The position numbers and the translations under genes were made by a program. This document shows, one piece after another, positions 32,385 to 42,928 of a DNA stretch of 64,000 nt. Source of the stretch: Armatimonadota bacterium (lineage in GTDB: Bacteria > Armatimonadota > Fimbriimonadia > Fimbriimonadales > Fimbriimonadaceae); NCBI GenBank assembly GCA_016223145.1, contig JACRPN010000011.1, forward strand, positions 186,001-250,000. The letters run 5' to 3'. Position 1 is the first letter of the stretch, and each line of letters begins with the position of its first letter. The notes below the pieces were generated by a model that saw only the letters and a program-made list of their open reading frames with translations, made no database searches and was not told where the DNA came from.

Positions 32385-35300
32385 CTATCCCTTGGTAATC
32401 GTCTCGTCGAGGTTCAGGAGCACGCTGCAAACCATTTGCCAGGCGGCTTGATCTGGGGTTTTGGACCCACTTTTGGCCGACGGGCCAGCCTTGGCCTTCA
32501 GGCGCGAAAGGAGCTTGGCCAGCCGCTTGAGCTCGGGCTCGCTGGGCCTGCGGCCCGTGCACAGCCGAAAGGCATAGCTGAGCCGCTTAGCGGGGTCCTT
32601 TCCGGCCTCTCGTTCGCTCCTCGCCGCCAGGGCGGATGCCGCCTCCAAATAGACCGGGTCGTTGAGCAAAGTCAGGGCTTGCAGCGGCGTGTTGGTGCGG
32701 ACTCGGCGCACGGTGCACGACTCCCGGCTTGTGGAATCGAACGTCATGAACGATGGATACGGTGAGGTGCGCTTGAGGAACGTATACAAACCGCGTCTAT
32801 ACCTGTCGTCCTTCTGGCTCGTCATCCACTGCTGGCCGTTGTAGGGCGTGTTCCAAACCCCGTCCGGCTGGATCGGGTATACGCTCGGCCCGCCTAGCTT
32901 GCGTGAAAGCAGTCCGCTGGCCGCGAGCGCGTTGTCACGGACCAGTTCCGCATCCAAACGGAAACGCGGCCCGCGTGAGATCAGCGCGTTACCCGGGTCC
33001 TTGGCGAGGGCTTGCCGCGTCGCATCGGAGGATTGGCGATAGGCGGCCGAGGTGGCCATAAGCCTCATCATCGCCTTCATATCCCAGTTGCGAGCCATGA
33101 ACTCCGAGGCCAGCCAATCCAGAAGCTCGGGATGCGAAGGCGGTGACGCCTGGGTGCCAAAATTCTCCGCGGTCTCGACGATGCCGCGCCCGAAGAGACC
33201 CATCCACATCCGGTTCATCTGAACGCGCGCCGTCAGAGGATTCTGCTTGCTGACGATCCACTGAGCCAGGCCGAGGCGGTTCGCCGGGGAACCCGAAGTG
33301 GGCTTGTTCCAAGCCGCAGGGATCGCCGGAAACACCTGGTCCCCCCTGTTGGTGAACTCGCCCCGGTTCCTAAGGTGCGCCGAAAGCGGGCCAGGGCGGT
33401 CCCTCATGATCAGTGCCGTGGGAATCTGGCTCTGCACCTCGGCAAGGCGCTTTTCTGAAGCTGCCTTGTCCTGACGAGCCTGGGACAACAGGGGAGTTGC
33501 CGCCCGAAACGCAGCGTCAAGCCGCCTCTGCTCTACGGCCGTTCGGTTCTCCTTGCGAGCGAGATCTCGCAGTTCTGTCGAAGCAAAACGAACAAGGGGC
33601 GCCTCGATCGACGTCGCTGAAAGGCGAAACGCGCCCAGCGTGTGCTGGCCGAACCGCGATTCGCATTCGATGACGACCTCAAGCGAATCGGAGGATAGCA
33701 CCAATGGCCTGGCGAACTCCAAGACGGCCTCATGGGGCTTGCCCATCTGTGGGGAGATGGCCCAGCCGGAATCAGGATCGTCGTCGATCAGGCCTTGAGC
33801 GCTGAAACTCTCCTGGTCGAAGTCACACTTGGCAGCCGCCAACTTGATGGGTTTGCCGCCCGCCAAAACGGCCACCTTTCCCACAACGAAGTTGCCGTTG
33901 CTCGATCGCCCCGGACCCTTGTTCGGCAGCGCATCGTTGGCCAGCGCCTCGATGCGTATCCCGGTTATCGAGTTGGTGCTCGGACGCTCTAGCCGAACCC
34001 GGTACGTGACTTTCGCGGGGATCGGCCCCGAAGCCAACAGAGCGTTGTCCGAAGCCAGAGCCAAGCTCACGCCGTTAGTGGCTTCGAAAGCTGTGGGAAA
34101 CAAGGCCAGCCAAGGGATTCCAGATGCCACGGCGGCGGTCCACCTCCCTTGCTCGGCGGTGAGTTCGGGCGACTGCGCCGTGAGCTTCGCCTCTAGGTCG
34201 GCCAGCCGGGCCTTGAGGCGGTCCCTTTCGGCGGCTTGCTCAGGGGTCGGCGCCTCGATTTCAGGCTCATAATATTTCATCTCCGAGACCTTCGGGTCGC
34301 CTTTCGGCACATAGTCGGTCCCATTGAAATAGGCCAGGAGCTCATAGAACTCGCGCTGCTTGAAAGGGTCGTACTTGTGGTCGTGGCACCTGGCGCAGCC
34401 AAAGGTCACGCCCATAAACACCACACCGGTGGTGCTCACTCGGTCGACCAGCGCCTCAAAGAGCCCCTCTTCGGGGTCGACGCCACCCTCCTGGTTGAAC
34501 ATCGTGTTGCGATGAAATCCGGTCGCAATGAGGTCGTCGAGCGTGGGTTTGGGGAGCAAGTCGCCGGCAAGCTGCTTGACCACAAACTGGTCATAGGGCA
34601 GGTTGCGGTTGAAGGCGTCGATAACCCAGTCGCGGTACTTGAAGGCGACCCGGTTGTTGTCCTTTTCGAACCCGTTCGAGTCCGCATACCGGGCCAAATC
34701 TAGCCACTCGATCGCCTGCTTTTCGCCATAGTGCGGGCTCTTCAGCAACCGGTCGACCACTCGCTCGTAGGCGTCGGGCCGCTTGTCGGCAAGGAACGCG
34801 TCGATCTCCTGGGGTGTGGGCGGCAGGCCGGTCAGGTCCAGGCTCACCCGGCGAATTAGGGCCTCCTTTGAGGCTTCGTGGCTGGGTTTGAGACCCGCCG
34901 TCTCCAGTCGCTTCAGCACGAACGCGTCGATCGGGTTGCGCGTCCACCCCTGCAGCTTCACCTTCGGCGGCGCCAGTCTGCGGACGGGCGCAAAGGCCCA
35001 ATGCTGCTTGGAAGAAGCCCCCTTGGAGGCGCCCTGCTGAACCCAAGCCCGGATCGTCGCAATCTGGCTCTCGGAAAGGGCCGGCATGCCCATCGGCATC
35101 TGGGGCATCCCGCCCTCGCCGAGAAGGCGCTTCAGGAGAAGCGAACCGCCCGGCTTGCCCGGCGCGATGGCCTTTCCGCTGGCGCCGCCCTTCATCAGGG
35201 ATTCGAAAGTGCTTAGGTCGAGCCCGGCCGATGCGCCAGAACCTGCGTGACACCCGGAGCAGTGCGCCTTCAGGATCGGCTCAACATCGGAAAACGTAAC

Positions 35301-35393
35301 CTGCTTCTGGGTTTGGGACGAGGCGCCGGCCCATCCCATCCCCACGGGCAGCAGCGCCCCAAACGCATATCCGCAGACCAGCCAGGCTTTCAC
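32385..35393 (-). CDS. PSD1/DUF1549-DUF1553 protein with cytochrome c-type domain
   Basis: 1002 residues from GTG 35393, which is 7 nt behind CATAAT and gives a signal peptide ([20 protein letters not shown]). Order: haem-binding CSGCH (residues 45-49) in a planctomycete cytochrome c domain, DUF1549 ([20 protein letters not shown]), a second CARCH motif with HDHKYDPF, a beta-sandwich region, and DUF1553 ([40 protein letters not shown]). It should be a periplasmic c-type protein working with its DUF1501 neighbour. No stop or frameshift. Confidence 0.95.
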   Translation of the reverse strand: MKAWLVCGYAFGALLPVGMGWAGASSQTQKQVTFSDVEPILKAHCSGCHAGSGASAGLDLSTFESLMKGGASGKAIAPGKPGGSLLLKRLLGEGGMPQMPMGMPALSESQIATIRAWVQQGASKGASSKQHWAFAPVRRLAPPKVKLQGWTRNPIDAFVLKRLETAGLKPSHEASKEALIRRVSLDLTGLPPTPQEIDAFLADKRPDAYERVVDRLLKSPHYGEKQAIEWLDLARYADSNGFEKDNNRVAFKYRDWVIDAFNRNLPYDQFVVKQLAGDLLPKPTLDDLIATGFHRNTMFNQEGGVDPEEGLFEALVDRVSTTGVVFMGVTFGCARCHDHKYDPFKQREFYELLAYFNGTDYVPKGDPKVSEMKYYEPEIEAPTPEQAAERDRLKARLADLEAKLTAQSPELTAEQGRWTAAVASGIPWLALFPTAFEATNGVSLALASDNALLASGPIPAKVTYRVRLERPSTNSITGIRIEALANDALPNKGPGRSSNGNFVVGKVAVLAGGKPIKLAAAKCDFDQESFSAQGLIDDDPDSGWAISPQMGKPHEAVLEFARPLVLSSDSLEVVIECESRFGQHTLGAFRLSATSIEAPLVRFASTELRDLARKENRTAVEQRRLDAAFRAATPLLSQARQDKAASEKRLAEVQSQIPTALIMRDRPGPLSAHLRNRGEFTNRGDQVFPAIPAAWNKPTSGSPANRLGLAQWIVSKQNPLTARVQMNRMWMGLFGRGIVETAENFGTQASPPSHPELLDWLASEFMARNWDMKAMMRLMATSAAYRQSSDATRQALAKDPGNALISRGPRFRLDAELVRDNALAASGLLSRKLGGPSVYPIQPDGVWNTPYNGQQWMTSQKDDRYRRGLYTFLKRTSPYPSFMTFDSTSRESCTVRRVRTNTPLQALTLLNDPVYLEAASALAARSEREAGKDPAKRLSYAFRLCTGRRPSEPELKRLAKLLSRLKAKAGPSAKSGSKTPDQAAWQMVCSVLLNLDETITKG

Positions 35394-35498
35394 AAGCCCT
35401 ATTATGCTTCCGGTTTGTCCGGGGCCAGCCCTTTCTTCAGCCCAAGACCCCGCAAGATTGTTGTGGGGCGCCAGCCCCGCCAATCCGATATTGCGCAT

Positions 35499-36758
35499 GT
35501 GTCCGCCATCTCGCAGAGCGTAGTTGAGAACTCCAAGCAGGCCTATTCCGCCGCTTATGTGGCGCGTCAGCCCATCATCGACGCCGCCGGCCAGGTCAGC
35601 GCCTATGAGCTTCTCTATCGGTCCGGGAGGGTGGGTAGCGCCGGCGAAGTGGGGCTAGCGGAGTCTTCGACGATGATCGTGGACACGATCGGCGCGTTCG
35701 GCCTAAACAGCCTGGTGGGGACCAAGCCCGCGTTCATCAACATCTCGGAGGAGCTCCTGCTTTCCGGAGTCATCGACATGCTTCCCGTCGATCGCGTCGT
35801 GCTCGAAATCCTCGAGACGGTCGATGCGAGCCCCGAGGTGCTCGAAGCGGTTAAGTCGCTCAAAAGGCAAGGATATCGCCTGGCCATCGATGACTACACG
35901 GGCCAGCCGCAGCTGGGGCCCTTCCTGCCTCTGGTCAGCGTCGTCAAGTTTGAGGTCAAGGACGCCGATCCCAAGTTCTACGCCCCAATTGTCCGCCAGC
36001 TCAAGTCAAAGGGCAAAGCGCTGCTTGCCGAGAAGGTTGAGACCTACGAAGAGTTCCAGAGGTGGAAAAAGCTCGGCTTTGAACTGTTCCAGGGCTACTT
36101 CTATGCCAAACCGGAAGTGGTCGAGGGTCGGGGCGCTGTTTGTCGGCACGAAGTCCTGATCGCGCTTATCTCAAGGCTCTCCGATCCCGCAGTTAGTCTC
36201 GAAGAGATCGACAGGATCATTTCTGGAGACCCGGGCCTGAGCTTCAGGCTGCTCAAAATGCTCCGGTCGGCCGCGATGGGTCTGGACTCTCGTCTGCACT
36301 CGCTGCGGGAGGCCGTAAGCTTCATTGGGATTCGGAAGACCGGCGCCCTGGCCACGATTTTGTCGATGTCCTCCATCCCGAAGAAGTCGCCGGAACTGCT
36401 GCAGACGGTGTTGATCCGGGCGAACTTCTGCGAGCTGCTCGCAAGGGACCTGAAGCTGTTTGCTCCAGACGCCTATTTCACGCTCGGGCTGTTCTCGCTG
36501 CTCGACGCTATGCTCGACATGCCAATTTCCGAAATCGTCAGCCAGTTGCCGCTCTCGGAGGACGTCATCGAGGCATTGGTCAATCCGGTCGCCGAGTCCG
36601 ATCTCGCCAGAGTTTTGCGCTTTGTCAAAGGGTGGGAGCGGGGTAGCCCGACGGCGCTTGAAGGCAGTGGGATCATGGAGAGCTCTCCGCAATTCCACTA
36701 TGTGGAAGCGCTCCGAAGGGCGCAGGAACTGATGTCGAGCTGTGAGACCTCGCATTAG
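35499..36758 (+). CDS. EAL and HDOD domain signalling protein (YuxH-like)
   Basis: 419 residues from GTG 35499, 6 nt after GATATT. N-terminal EAL-like domain: YVARQPIIDAAGQVSAYELL, PAFINISEELL, VVLEILETV, LAIDDYTGQPQLG, LLAEKVETYEEFQ. The first motif reads ELL rather than EAL but several acidic positions remain, as in the YuxH class that usually does not hydrolyse c-di-GMP. HDOD domain from about 205 (VCRHEVLIALISRLSDPAVS, DPGLSFRLLKMLRSA). Such proteins link signalling with motility or cell cycle. It is divergent from the PSD1 gene. Confidence 0.9.
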   Translation: MSAISQSVVENSKQAYSAAYVARQPIIDAAGQVSAYELLYRSGRVGSAGEVGLAESSTMIVDTIGAFGLNSLVGTKPAFINISEELLLSGVIDMLPVDRVVLEILETVDASPEVLEAVKSLKRQGYRLAIDDYTGQPQLGPFLPLVSVVKFEVKDADPKFYAPIVRQLKSKGKALLAEKVETYEEFQRWKKLGFELFQGYFYAKPEVVEGRGAVCRHEVLIALISRLSDPAVSLEEIDRIISGDPGLSFRLLKMLRSAAMGLDSRLHSLREAVSFIGIRKTGALATILSMSSIPKKSPELLQTVLIRANFCELLARDLKLFAPDAYFTLGLFSLLDAMLDMPISEIVSQLPLSEDVIEALVNPVAESDLARVLRFVKGWERGSPTALEGSGIMESSPQFHYVEALRRAQELMSSCETSH

Positions 36759-36859
36759 GCGCCTCAGTCTTTACGGACCTCTGCGGCTTGGCGGCTCTGC
36801 GAGGAATTCCCGGTCGCAAGGGTCCCGGCAGGGATGCGTGCGCTCCGGCCCTTTGCGCC

Positions 36860-36878
36860 GGCAGACTGAGAGTCTGCC
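36860..36878. repeat. GGCAGACT palindrome, copy 3
   Basis: GGCAGACTGAGAGTCTGCC, identical to 24505-24523 and 29188-29206, here in the 192-bp gap between the EAL-HDOD gene and argB. The rest of the gap has no gene. Confidence 0.85.
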
Positions 36879-36950
36879 CTACGGGTTTGTTCTTTGTCAG
36901 TAAGTCTTCAGTGCCTCCGTCCGTTGTTCCTGTGTCCCTATGTCCCTCCC

Positions 36951-37805
36951 CTACGCGATCATCGTCCCGATGCCCGCGTCGGTGAACACTTCCACCAGGA
37001 GCGAGTGGGGTCTGCGGCCGTCGATGATATGCGCGCTGTGCACGCCGCCCGCCAGCGCGTCCAAGCAAGATTGGAGCTTCGGGATCATGCCCTCTCCCGC
37101 GGCCCCCGAGGCGATCATCTCCTTGGCCTCATCCGACGAGATCCTGGAGAGCAGCGACTCCTTGTTGGGGTACTCCTTGAGCACCCCTTCCACGTCGGTC
37201 ATCACAATCAGCTTCTCCGCTTTGAGAGCGGCTGCCAACGCGCCCGCCGCAAGGTCCGCGTTCACGTTGTAGGTTCCGCCTTCTTGACCCGGCGCGACCG
37301 AGCAGACGATAGGGATGTATCCGGACGCTGTCAGGGTCTCCAGGATCTCCGGGTTCACCCCGCTGACTTCGCCAACAAAGCCGATGTCCTTTCCACCTGG
37401 CGTGAGCTTCCGCGCCGTGAACAAGCCGCCGTCCTTGCCTGAGAGCCCCGCCGCCTTGCCGCCTGCGGCCTGGACCCCTGCAACGAGCCCCTTGTTCAGC
37501 GCCCCGAGCGCCATTTCGACGAGCTCCATCGTCTCGGCGTCGGTCACCCTGAGGCCGTCCACGCGTTTGGTTTCCAGACCTACTTTTGCCGCCAATCTGT
37601 CGATTTCAGGGCCACCGCCGTGCAGCAATACCGGCCGGATATTGACTGCCTGCATGAGCACGAGGTCCTTCATCACCTCGGCCTTTCGTTCGGGGTCGGT
37701 CATGGCGTTGCCGCCGTATTTCACCACCACCGTCTTCCCGGCGAACCGCTGGATATAGGGCAGCGCCTGGATGAGGGTTTCGGCCCGGGTTTGATAGATG
37801 CTCAC
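36951..37805 (-). CDS. argB: Acetylglutamate kinase
   Basis: 284 residues. Phosphorylates N-acetylglutamate in arginine synthesis. Phosphate-loop lysine in VVVKYGGNAM near residue 29, substrate loop VLLHGGGPEIDRL near 60, and YNVNADLAAGALAAALKAEK and VMTDVEGVL in the ATP-binding half. The start is GTG 37805, overlapping the argJ stop by 4 bp (GTGA). It is last in argC-argJ-argB. An N-terminal helix suitable for the arginine-sensitive hexamer is present ([20 protein letters not shown]), so feedback inhibition is likely. Confidence 0.96.
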   Translation of the reverse strand: MSIYQTRAETLIQALPYIQRFAGKTVVVKYGGNAMTDPERKAEVMKDLVLMQAVNIRPVLLHGGGPEIDRLAAKVGLETKRVDGLRVTDAETMELVEMALGALNKGLVAGVQAAGGKAAGLSGKDGGLFTARKLTPGGKDIGFVGEVSGVNPEILETLTASGYIPIVCSVAPGQEGGTYNVNADLAAGALAAALKAEKLIVMTDVEGVLKEYPNKESLLSRISSDEAKEMIASGAAGEGMIPKLQSCLDALAGGVHSAHIIDGRRPHSLLVEVFTDAGIGTMIA

Positions 37806-39001
37806 GTCGTGTACTCCGCGTTGATCTTCACGTAGTCGTAGCTGAAATCGCAGGTCCAGAACCGCGTGACGGCGGGGTTTCGGTGGCCGAGATCGATCTC
37901 GATCAGCACCTCTTCGGCCTTCATGGCGTTGCTTACGTCGTCGAGGTCCACGGGTACAGCCATTCCCTTCGCGAAGACCAGGCGCCCCGCGATGCTGACT
38001 TTGATCTTGTTGGGGTCGAACTTGGCGCCCGATTTGCCGAGCGCCATCAGGATGCGGCCCCAGTTCGGGTCGTTGCCGAAAAGCGCCGTCTTCACCAGCG
38101 GCGACTCCGCGACGGCCCGTGCCGCCTTGTCCATTTCGTCGTAGTCGCCAAAGACCATGACCTCGACGAGCTTGGTGGCCCCTTCGCCGTCGCGGGCGAC
38201 TTTCTTGGCAAGCGGCACCATCACTTCGGCCAAGGCGGGCACCAGGTCCTCCTGCGTCGCCGTGACCCCGCTCGCACCGTTAGCCAACAAGTACACAAGG
38301 TCGTTCGTGCTCGTGTCGCTGTCCACGCTTACCCGGTTGAACGACATCTCGTTGATGCCGGAAAGCATGTTCTGGAGGAGTTCGGGACGAACGACAGCGT
38401 CACAGGTGATGAACGCGAGCATCGTCGCCATGTTGGGCGCGATCATGCCGCTGCCTTTGGCTATCCCGCCGATTCGGTAGGTCCCGTTCTTGCCTTTCAC
38501 CTCGACGGCTTTGGACTTGTGGACCAAGTCGGTGGTCATGATGGCCCGGGCGGCTTGGAGGTTCGCCTCCTCGGAATGCATCGCTCGCCGGGCAGCTTCA
38601 GCGATTCCGTCTCGCGCCCGGTTGATGGGCAGAGGGCGGCCGATGACTCCAGTGCTCGCCGTCAGGACCAGGTCCTCCGAGATTCCGAGTTCACGCGCCA
38701 CAATGCGCGCCATCTCGCCGTCGGCGCGGTTGCCCTCTTGGCCGTTGCAGGCGTTGGCGTTGCCCGCGTTGGCGACGATGGCCTGCGCCTTCTGGCGCTT
38801 GATCTTCTCTCGTCCGTTCTGAACGCACCAAGCCGAAACGGTGTTCGTCGTGAACACCCCGGCGGCGGCCGCCGGCACGTCGCTGACAATCACCGCGATG
38901 TCGTCGCGTTCCACCTTTCGTATGCTTGCGTAGGCCGATCCGGCCCGGAAGCCTTGCGGCGCACAGACGCCGCCCTCGATGGCGAGGACTTCTATGGCCA
39001 T
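37802..39001 (-). CDS. argJ: Bifunctional ornithine acetyltransferase / N-acetylglutamate synthase
   Basis: 399 residues, normal length. Recycles the acetyl group from N-acetylornithine to glutamate. The self-cleavage site with the nucleophilic Thr lies in [13 protein letters not shown] near residue 188; KGSGMIAPN precedes it. [19 protein letters not shown] is the usual C-subunit motif. Its ATG overlaps the distal end of argC when argC is read through its internal stop, and its stop overlaps argB by 4 bp. Confidence 0.96.
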   Translation of the reverse strand: MAIEVLAIEGGVCAPQGFRAGSAYASIRKVERDDIAVIVSDVPAAAAGVFTTNTVSAWCVQNGREKIKRQKAQAIVANAGNANACNGQEGNRADGEMARIVARELGISEDLVLTASTGVIGRPLPINRARDGIAEAARRAMHSEEANLQAARAIMTTDLVHKSKAVEVKGKNGTYRIGGIAKGSGMIAPNMATMLAFITCDAVVRPELLQNMLSGINEMSFNRVSVDSDTSTNDLVYLLANGASGVTATQEDLVPALAEVMVPLAKKVARDGEGATKLVEVMVFGDYDEMDKAARAVAESPLVKTALFGNDPNWGRILMALGKSGAKFDPNKIKVSIAGRLVFAKGMAVPVDLDDVSNAMKAEEVLIEIDLGHRNPAVTRFWTCDFSYDYVKINAEYTT

Positions 39002-40041
39002 AGTCCGGGGTTCTCCAGGGCGTGGGTTTCGGGAAGGCCCAGCATCAGGTTCATGTTTTGGATGGCCTGGCCCGCCGCTCCCTTCACCAGGTTGTCAATC
39101 GCGCTCGTGATCACAGCGCGATTTGTCCTTGCGTCCCAGACCACGCCGATGTGGCAATGGTTGGACCCCAGCGTGGCCTTTGTTGAGGGCTGCTAGCCGA
39201 GCTGGAGCAGGTGAACGAAAGGCTCCTTCAGATAGGCCACTTCGAGAACGCGGTGGAGTTCATGGGCCGACGTTGGGCCGGCGGGGGTCGCGTAGCAGGT
39301 CGCCAGAATCCCTCGGTTCATGGGGATGAGGTGCGGGGTGAAGCTGAGCTTCAGCGGCGCGCCGGCGGCAACCGAGAGCTCTTGCTCGATCTCCGGCGTA
39401 TGGCGGTGGGTCCCAACCCCATAGGCCTTCACGTTCTCGTTGATCTCAGTGAAGAGGTAGTCCACGGCAATCCGCGACCGCCCAGCGCCCGAGACGCCGG
39501 ATTTGGCGTCGACAACGATGCCATTCGGATCGATTGCGCCGGCGCGAAGCAGGGGAGCCAGCGCAAGGATGGACGCAGTCACATAGCAGCCCGGATTGGC
39601 CACGAGCCGCGCCTCGGCGATGCGCCTGCGGTAATGCTCGGGCAGGCCATACACGGCCTCCGACAAGAGCTTGGGCGCCTTGTGTTCCAACTTGTACCAT
39701 TCCGGGTAAGCGCTCGCATCTTGAAGCCTGAAGTCCGCCGAGAGATCAATGACCTTCTTGCCCGCCTCGAGGAGCGCGGGCGCTTGGGCCATCGCCTCTC
39801 CATTGCCCTGAGCCAGGAAGAGAAGGTCGCATCGCGCGATGGCTTCCGCTGGGTCGTAGGCCGAGTAGGCCAGAGAATGGCCATGGGTTCCCGGATAGAC
39901 GCTGGACACCCGCTGGCCCGCATACGTGTCCGAAGCCAGATAGGCCAGCTCGACCTGGTTCGAGGGAGCGAGCAGGCGAATGAGCTCCGCCCCGGCATAG
40001 CCCGAGGCGCCGATAATGCCGATGCGGGCCCGCTGCGCCAT
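38992..40041 (-). pseudogene. argC: N-acetyl-gamma-glutamyl-phosphate reductase with in-frame amber stop
   Basis: Read straight through, the frame encodes 349 residues, the normal ArgC length. It has the nucleotide motif RIGIIGASGYAGAELIRLL and the catalytic cysteine in VANPGCYVTASI. After EPFVHLLQLG a TAG (39195-39193) interrupts the frame; the same frame then continues [40 protein letters not shown] and [16 protein letters not shown], which is the family C-terminus, and stops at 38994 overlapping the argJ start. The stop sits where family members have Glu or Gln plus Leu-Pro. The truncated 282-residue product would lack the substrate-domain end. Either a real nonsense change, an assembly error, or read-through. 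CATAAT lies 11 nt before the ATG. Confidence 0.9.
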
Positions 40042-40087
40042 AGGAAGGGTCTATTATGCCTGAAGCCATGCTAACATTCCCTGCAGC

Positions 40088-42394
40088 TTGGCCATTCTCT
40101 TCACCCTGACCGTGTTTCTGAGCGCCGCGCTGCTGTTTCTCGTGCAGCCCATGACCGCCAAGATGATCCTGCCCTCGTTCGGCGGATCGCCCAGCGTCTG
40201 GAACGCCAGCATGGTCTTTTTCCAGTTGGCCCTGCTGGCAGGATACGGATATGCGCACCTTTCAACGCGAAGACTTGGCCTGAAGCGTCAACCGATCCTG
40301 CACCTTCCGCTGATTGCACTGCCTCTGCTCCTGCTCCCGATGATGGTGCCGAAGGACTACAACCCCACGCACAGCAGCCTGCCAACGGCCCTCGCGCTGC
40401 TGGTGCTGCTCGGAACCGTGGTAGGTCTGCCGTTCTTGATGGTCTCGACCAGCGCTCCGATCCTTCAACGGTGGTTCGGCGCGACGTCGCACCGCCAGGC
40501 GCACGATCCCTATTTCCTGTATGCCGCGAGCAACCTTGGGAGCCTGCTCGGGCTGCTGGCCTACCCGTTCTGGATCGAGCCCCATCTTCCGCTTCAAAGC
40601 CAGGCACAGCTTTGGTCTTGGGGCTACGCGGGGCTCGTCGTTCTGGTGGGCTGCTGCGCCTTCGTCACCGTGAGGGAACAGAAGGCCCTCGCCGCTGGGG
40701 CGCCCGGGGAATCGCAACCTGAAACGGTCCAATCGACGCGGAAGGAACCCGATGCCGAAGCACTCGAAGCGCCCATCAACTGGAAGCGGCGGGGAACGTG
40801 GATCTTGCTGGCCGCCATCCCCTCCAGCCTGCTCCTCGGCGTCACCAACTTCCTCACCACCAACATCTCGCCGATACCGCTCTTGTGGGTGGTGCCGCTC
40901 TCGCTGTACCTGCTCACGTTTGTCGCGGCGTTTGGGCGTCTCCGCCCGATCAAAACCGAGACCATCGGCCGCATCGCCGCCATTGCCATTACGCCGCTTG
41001 CCATCACCATCGTGCTCCAGTCGAACAAGCCGATGGAGGTGCTGGCCGCAATTCACCTGATTGTGTTTGCGCTTTGTGCCCTCTACTGCCACTTTCGGCT
41101 CGCCGACGACCGTCCCTCGGTTCACCACCTCACCGAGTTCTATCTGTGGCTCAGCGTAGGCGGCGTCATCGGCGGCGCGTTTAACGCGCTCCTCGCCCCG
41201 TGGGCGTTCGACACGCTCTCCGAGTACCCTCTTGCGTTCGTTGGGGTTCTGCTGCTAAGGCCCTTGGGGCAGGTGAAGCGCCCCTCGCCCAAGCTCGACC
41301 TGGCGTTTCCCGTTCTCATCGGCATCGCCACATACCTTTGCTCCGCCTACACCCAAGAGATTCGCGCGGCCATCGGCCCTTCGATCAAAGCAGTGCTGAA
41401 CCTCTTCGGCGCCGGATTGGTCGGCAACCCCAACCTAGAAGTGGCCATCCGGCTGGGAATCCCCGTTTTGCTGGCGTTTGTCGCCATCGACCACGCAAGG
41501 CGCTACGCGCTCTCCCTGGGTGCGTTTCTGTTGGTCTCGTTTTGGCTGCACACAGGAATCTATGGCGACATGATGCTCACGCGCCGGAGCTTTTTCGGGG
41601 TCTATCGGGTCGTGGACTTCGCCGCCGCCAAGAAGCACGAGTTCCTGCACGGAAACACCTTGCACGGCTCCCAGTTCTATGGCGGGCCCGAACGCCTTGA
41701 GCCCCAGACCTATTACAGCCGTACAGGCCCCGTCGGAGACGTGCTGCACGAGCTTGAAGTGCTCAAACGCGATCGGGAGATCGGCCTGGTGGGACTCGGA
41801 GTGGGCACGCTGAGCGCCTACGGAAAATCTGGAAACAGGCTGACCTTCTTCGAAATCGACCCCCTGGTCATTCAGATAGCCTCCGATCCCAAGTACTTCA
41901 CCTACCTGAGCGACGCCAAGGAGCGTGGCGCAACGATCGAGATGGTGCTCGGCGACGCCCGCCTCTCGCTGCAGAACCAACCCGATGGGAAGTTTGACGT
42001 TCTCGTGCTCGATGCCTTCAGTTCCGACGCAATCCCGGTCCACCTTTTGACCCTGCAAGCCTTCAACCTCTACTTCAAGAAGCTCACGCCCAACGGGCTC
42101 CTCGCGGTTCACATCTCGAACCGATACCTCGACCTTACCGGCCCGCTGGCGAAAGCGATGCGCGATCTGAAACTGCTCGGGCTGCAATGGATGCAGACCA
42201 AGGACGAGATCCCCAACGGGCACCCGGGGGCTTCCCCATCGAACTGGGTCGTGATTGGCCGCTCGAAAGAGGATTTGAAGCCGTTCGACCAGCTCGACAA
42301 GGGCTGGGTCGAGCTCTCGACGGAGGTCACGGGCCACGCCTGGACCGACGATTTCTCCGATCTCGTGAGCGCCTTCGTCAAGAGCTCTGGTTGA
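40088..42394 (+). CDS. Fused MFS-like membrane domain and spermidine synthase-like domain
   Basis: 768 residues from TTG 40088 (no in-frame ATG nearby). The N-terminal 500 residues have about 11-12 membrane segments (LFTLTVFLSAALLFLVQPMT, LLGTVVGLPFLMVSTSAPIL). The C-terminal part has an SpeE-like methyltransferase fold: EIGLVGLGVGTLSAYGKSGN, FFEIDPLVIQIA, and FDVLVLDAFSSDAIPVHLLT. This fusion is widespread and poorly understood; amine synthesis is not proven. It is divergent from argC with a 46-bp spacer, so promoters overlap. Confidence 0.9.
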   Translation: MAILFTLTVFLSAALLFLVQPMTAKMILPSFGGSPSVWNASMVFFQLALLAGYGYAHLSTRRLGLKRQPILHLPLIALPLLLLPMMVPKDYNPTHSSLPTALALLVLLGTVVGLPFLMVSTSAPILQRWFGATSHRQAHDPYFLYAASNLGSLLGLLAYPFWIEPHLPLQSQAQLWSWGYAGLVVLVGCCAFVTVREQKALAAGAPGESQPETVQSTRKEPDAEALEAPINWKRRGTWILLAAIPSSLLLGVTNFLTTNISPIPLLWVVPLSLYLLTFVAAFGRLRPIKTETIGRIAAIAITPLAITIVLQSNKPMEVLAAIHLIVFALCALYCHFRLADDRPSVHHLTEFYLWLSVGGVIGGAFNALLAPWAFDTLSEYPLAFVGVLLLRPLGQVKRPSPKLDLAFPVLIGIATYLCSAYTQEIRAAIGPSIKAVLNLFGAGLVGNPNLEVAIRLGIPVLLAFVAIDHARRYALSLGAFLLVSFWLHTGIYGDMMLTRRSFFGVYRVVDFAAAKKHEFLHGNTLHGSQFYGGPERLEPQTYYSRTGPVGDVLHELEVLKRDREIGLVGLGVGTLSAYGKSGNRLTFFEIDPLVIQIASDPKYFTYLSDAKERGATIEMVLGDARLSLQNQPDGKFDVLVLDAFSSDAIPVHLLTLQAFNLYFKKLTPNGLLAVHISNRYLDLTGPLAKAMRDLKLLGLQWMQTKDEIPNGHPGASPSNWVVIGRSKEDLKPFDQLDKGWVELSTEVTGHAWTDDFSDLVSAFVKSSG

Positions 42395-42400
42395 ACCAGC

Positions 42401-42769
42401 CTAACTCATGGACTCGAAACCGTGGCACTGGCATGTTCCGGCCGCGCCGTTGCACCGCATCGACGTGTGCACGGATTTTGCGTGTCCGCACTTGCAGAGA
42501 GGGTCAACCATCCGGTGGCCGCCGTCTTCGCCCCGATGCACGAACTCTGCCGCCGACACGACCATGATCTTCAATTCCTTCATGGGGACGTCGGTTTTCT
42601 CGCCCGCAGGCGCATCGGCAAAGACCCAGTCCACTTCCTGGACGACGTAGCGGGTTTCCGACCCGCTGTGCAATTCGAGAACGTCACCTTCACGAGGGAC
42701 AGGTAATTCCCACTCGTATTCTCGGAGGATGGCTTCCCCCGAGTGGCTGTCGACAAATGTAAGGATCAA
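42401..42769 (-). CDS. Small protein with C-terminal cysteine cluster
   Basis: 122 residues from TTG 42769. The start is set by a perfect AAGGAGGTG 4 nt upstream, the best ribosome site in the core part of the window. The N-terminal part is beta-rich (ILTFVDSHSGEAILREYEWE, PREGDVLELHSGSETRYVVQ). The end, CKCGHAKSVHTSMRCNGAAG followed by CQCHGF, has five Cys and several His and may bind zinc. No family recognised. It converges with the MFS-SpeE gene, 6 bp between stops. Confidence 0.65.
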   Translation of the reverse strand: MILTFVDSHSGEAILREYEWELPVPREGDVLELHSGSETRYVVQEVDWVFADAPAGEKTDVPMKELKIMVVSAAEFVHRGEDGGHRMVDPLCKCGHAKSVHTSMRCNGAAGTCQCHGFESMS

Positions 42770-42928
42770 TTTCCACCTCCTTTGGTGGTGGCTTGGCGGT
42801 AAGTCTGAAAGCACTCGCGACTTTCCGCACCAGGTTACTGCATCCAGGGCACGTAAAGCTCATGGGGCGGGACCCTTGTCGGCAAGATTGGCTGACGCGG
42901 GCTGGCTGTTGGCCTCAAGCAGACTTCA

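Noticed and set aside
39002-39192. A frameshift rather than a stop as the cause of the short argC frame
   Set aside because: The bases after the TAG continue in the same frame to the family C-terminus, so it is a single in-frame stop.
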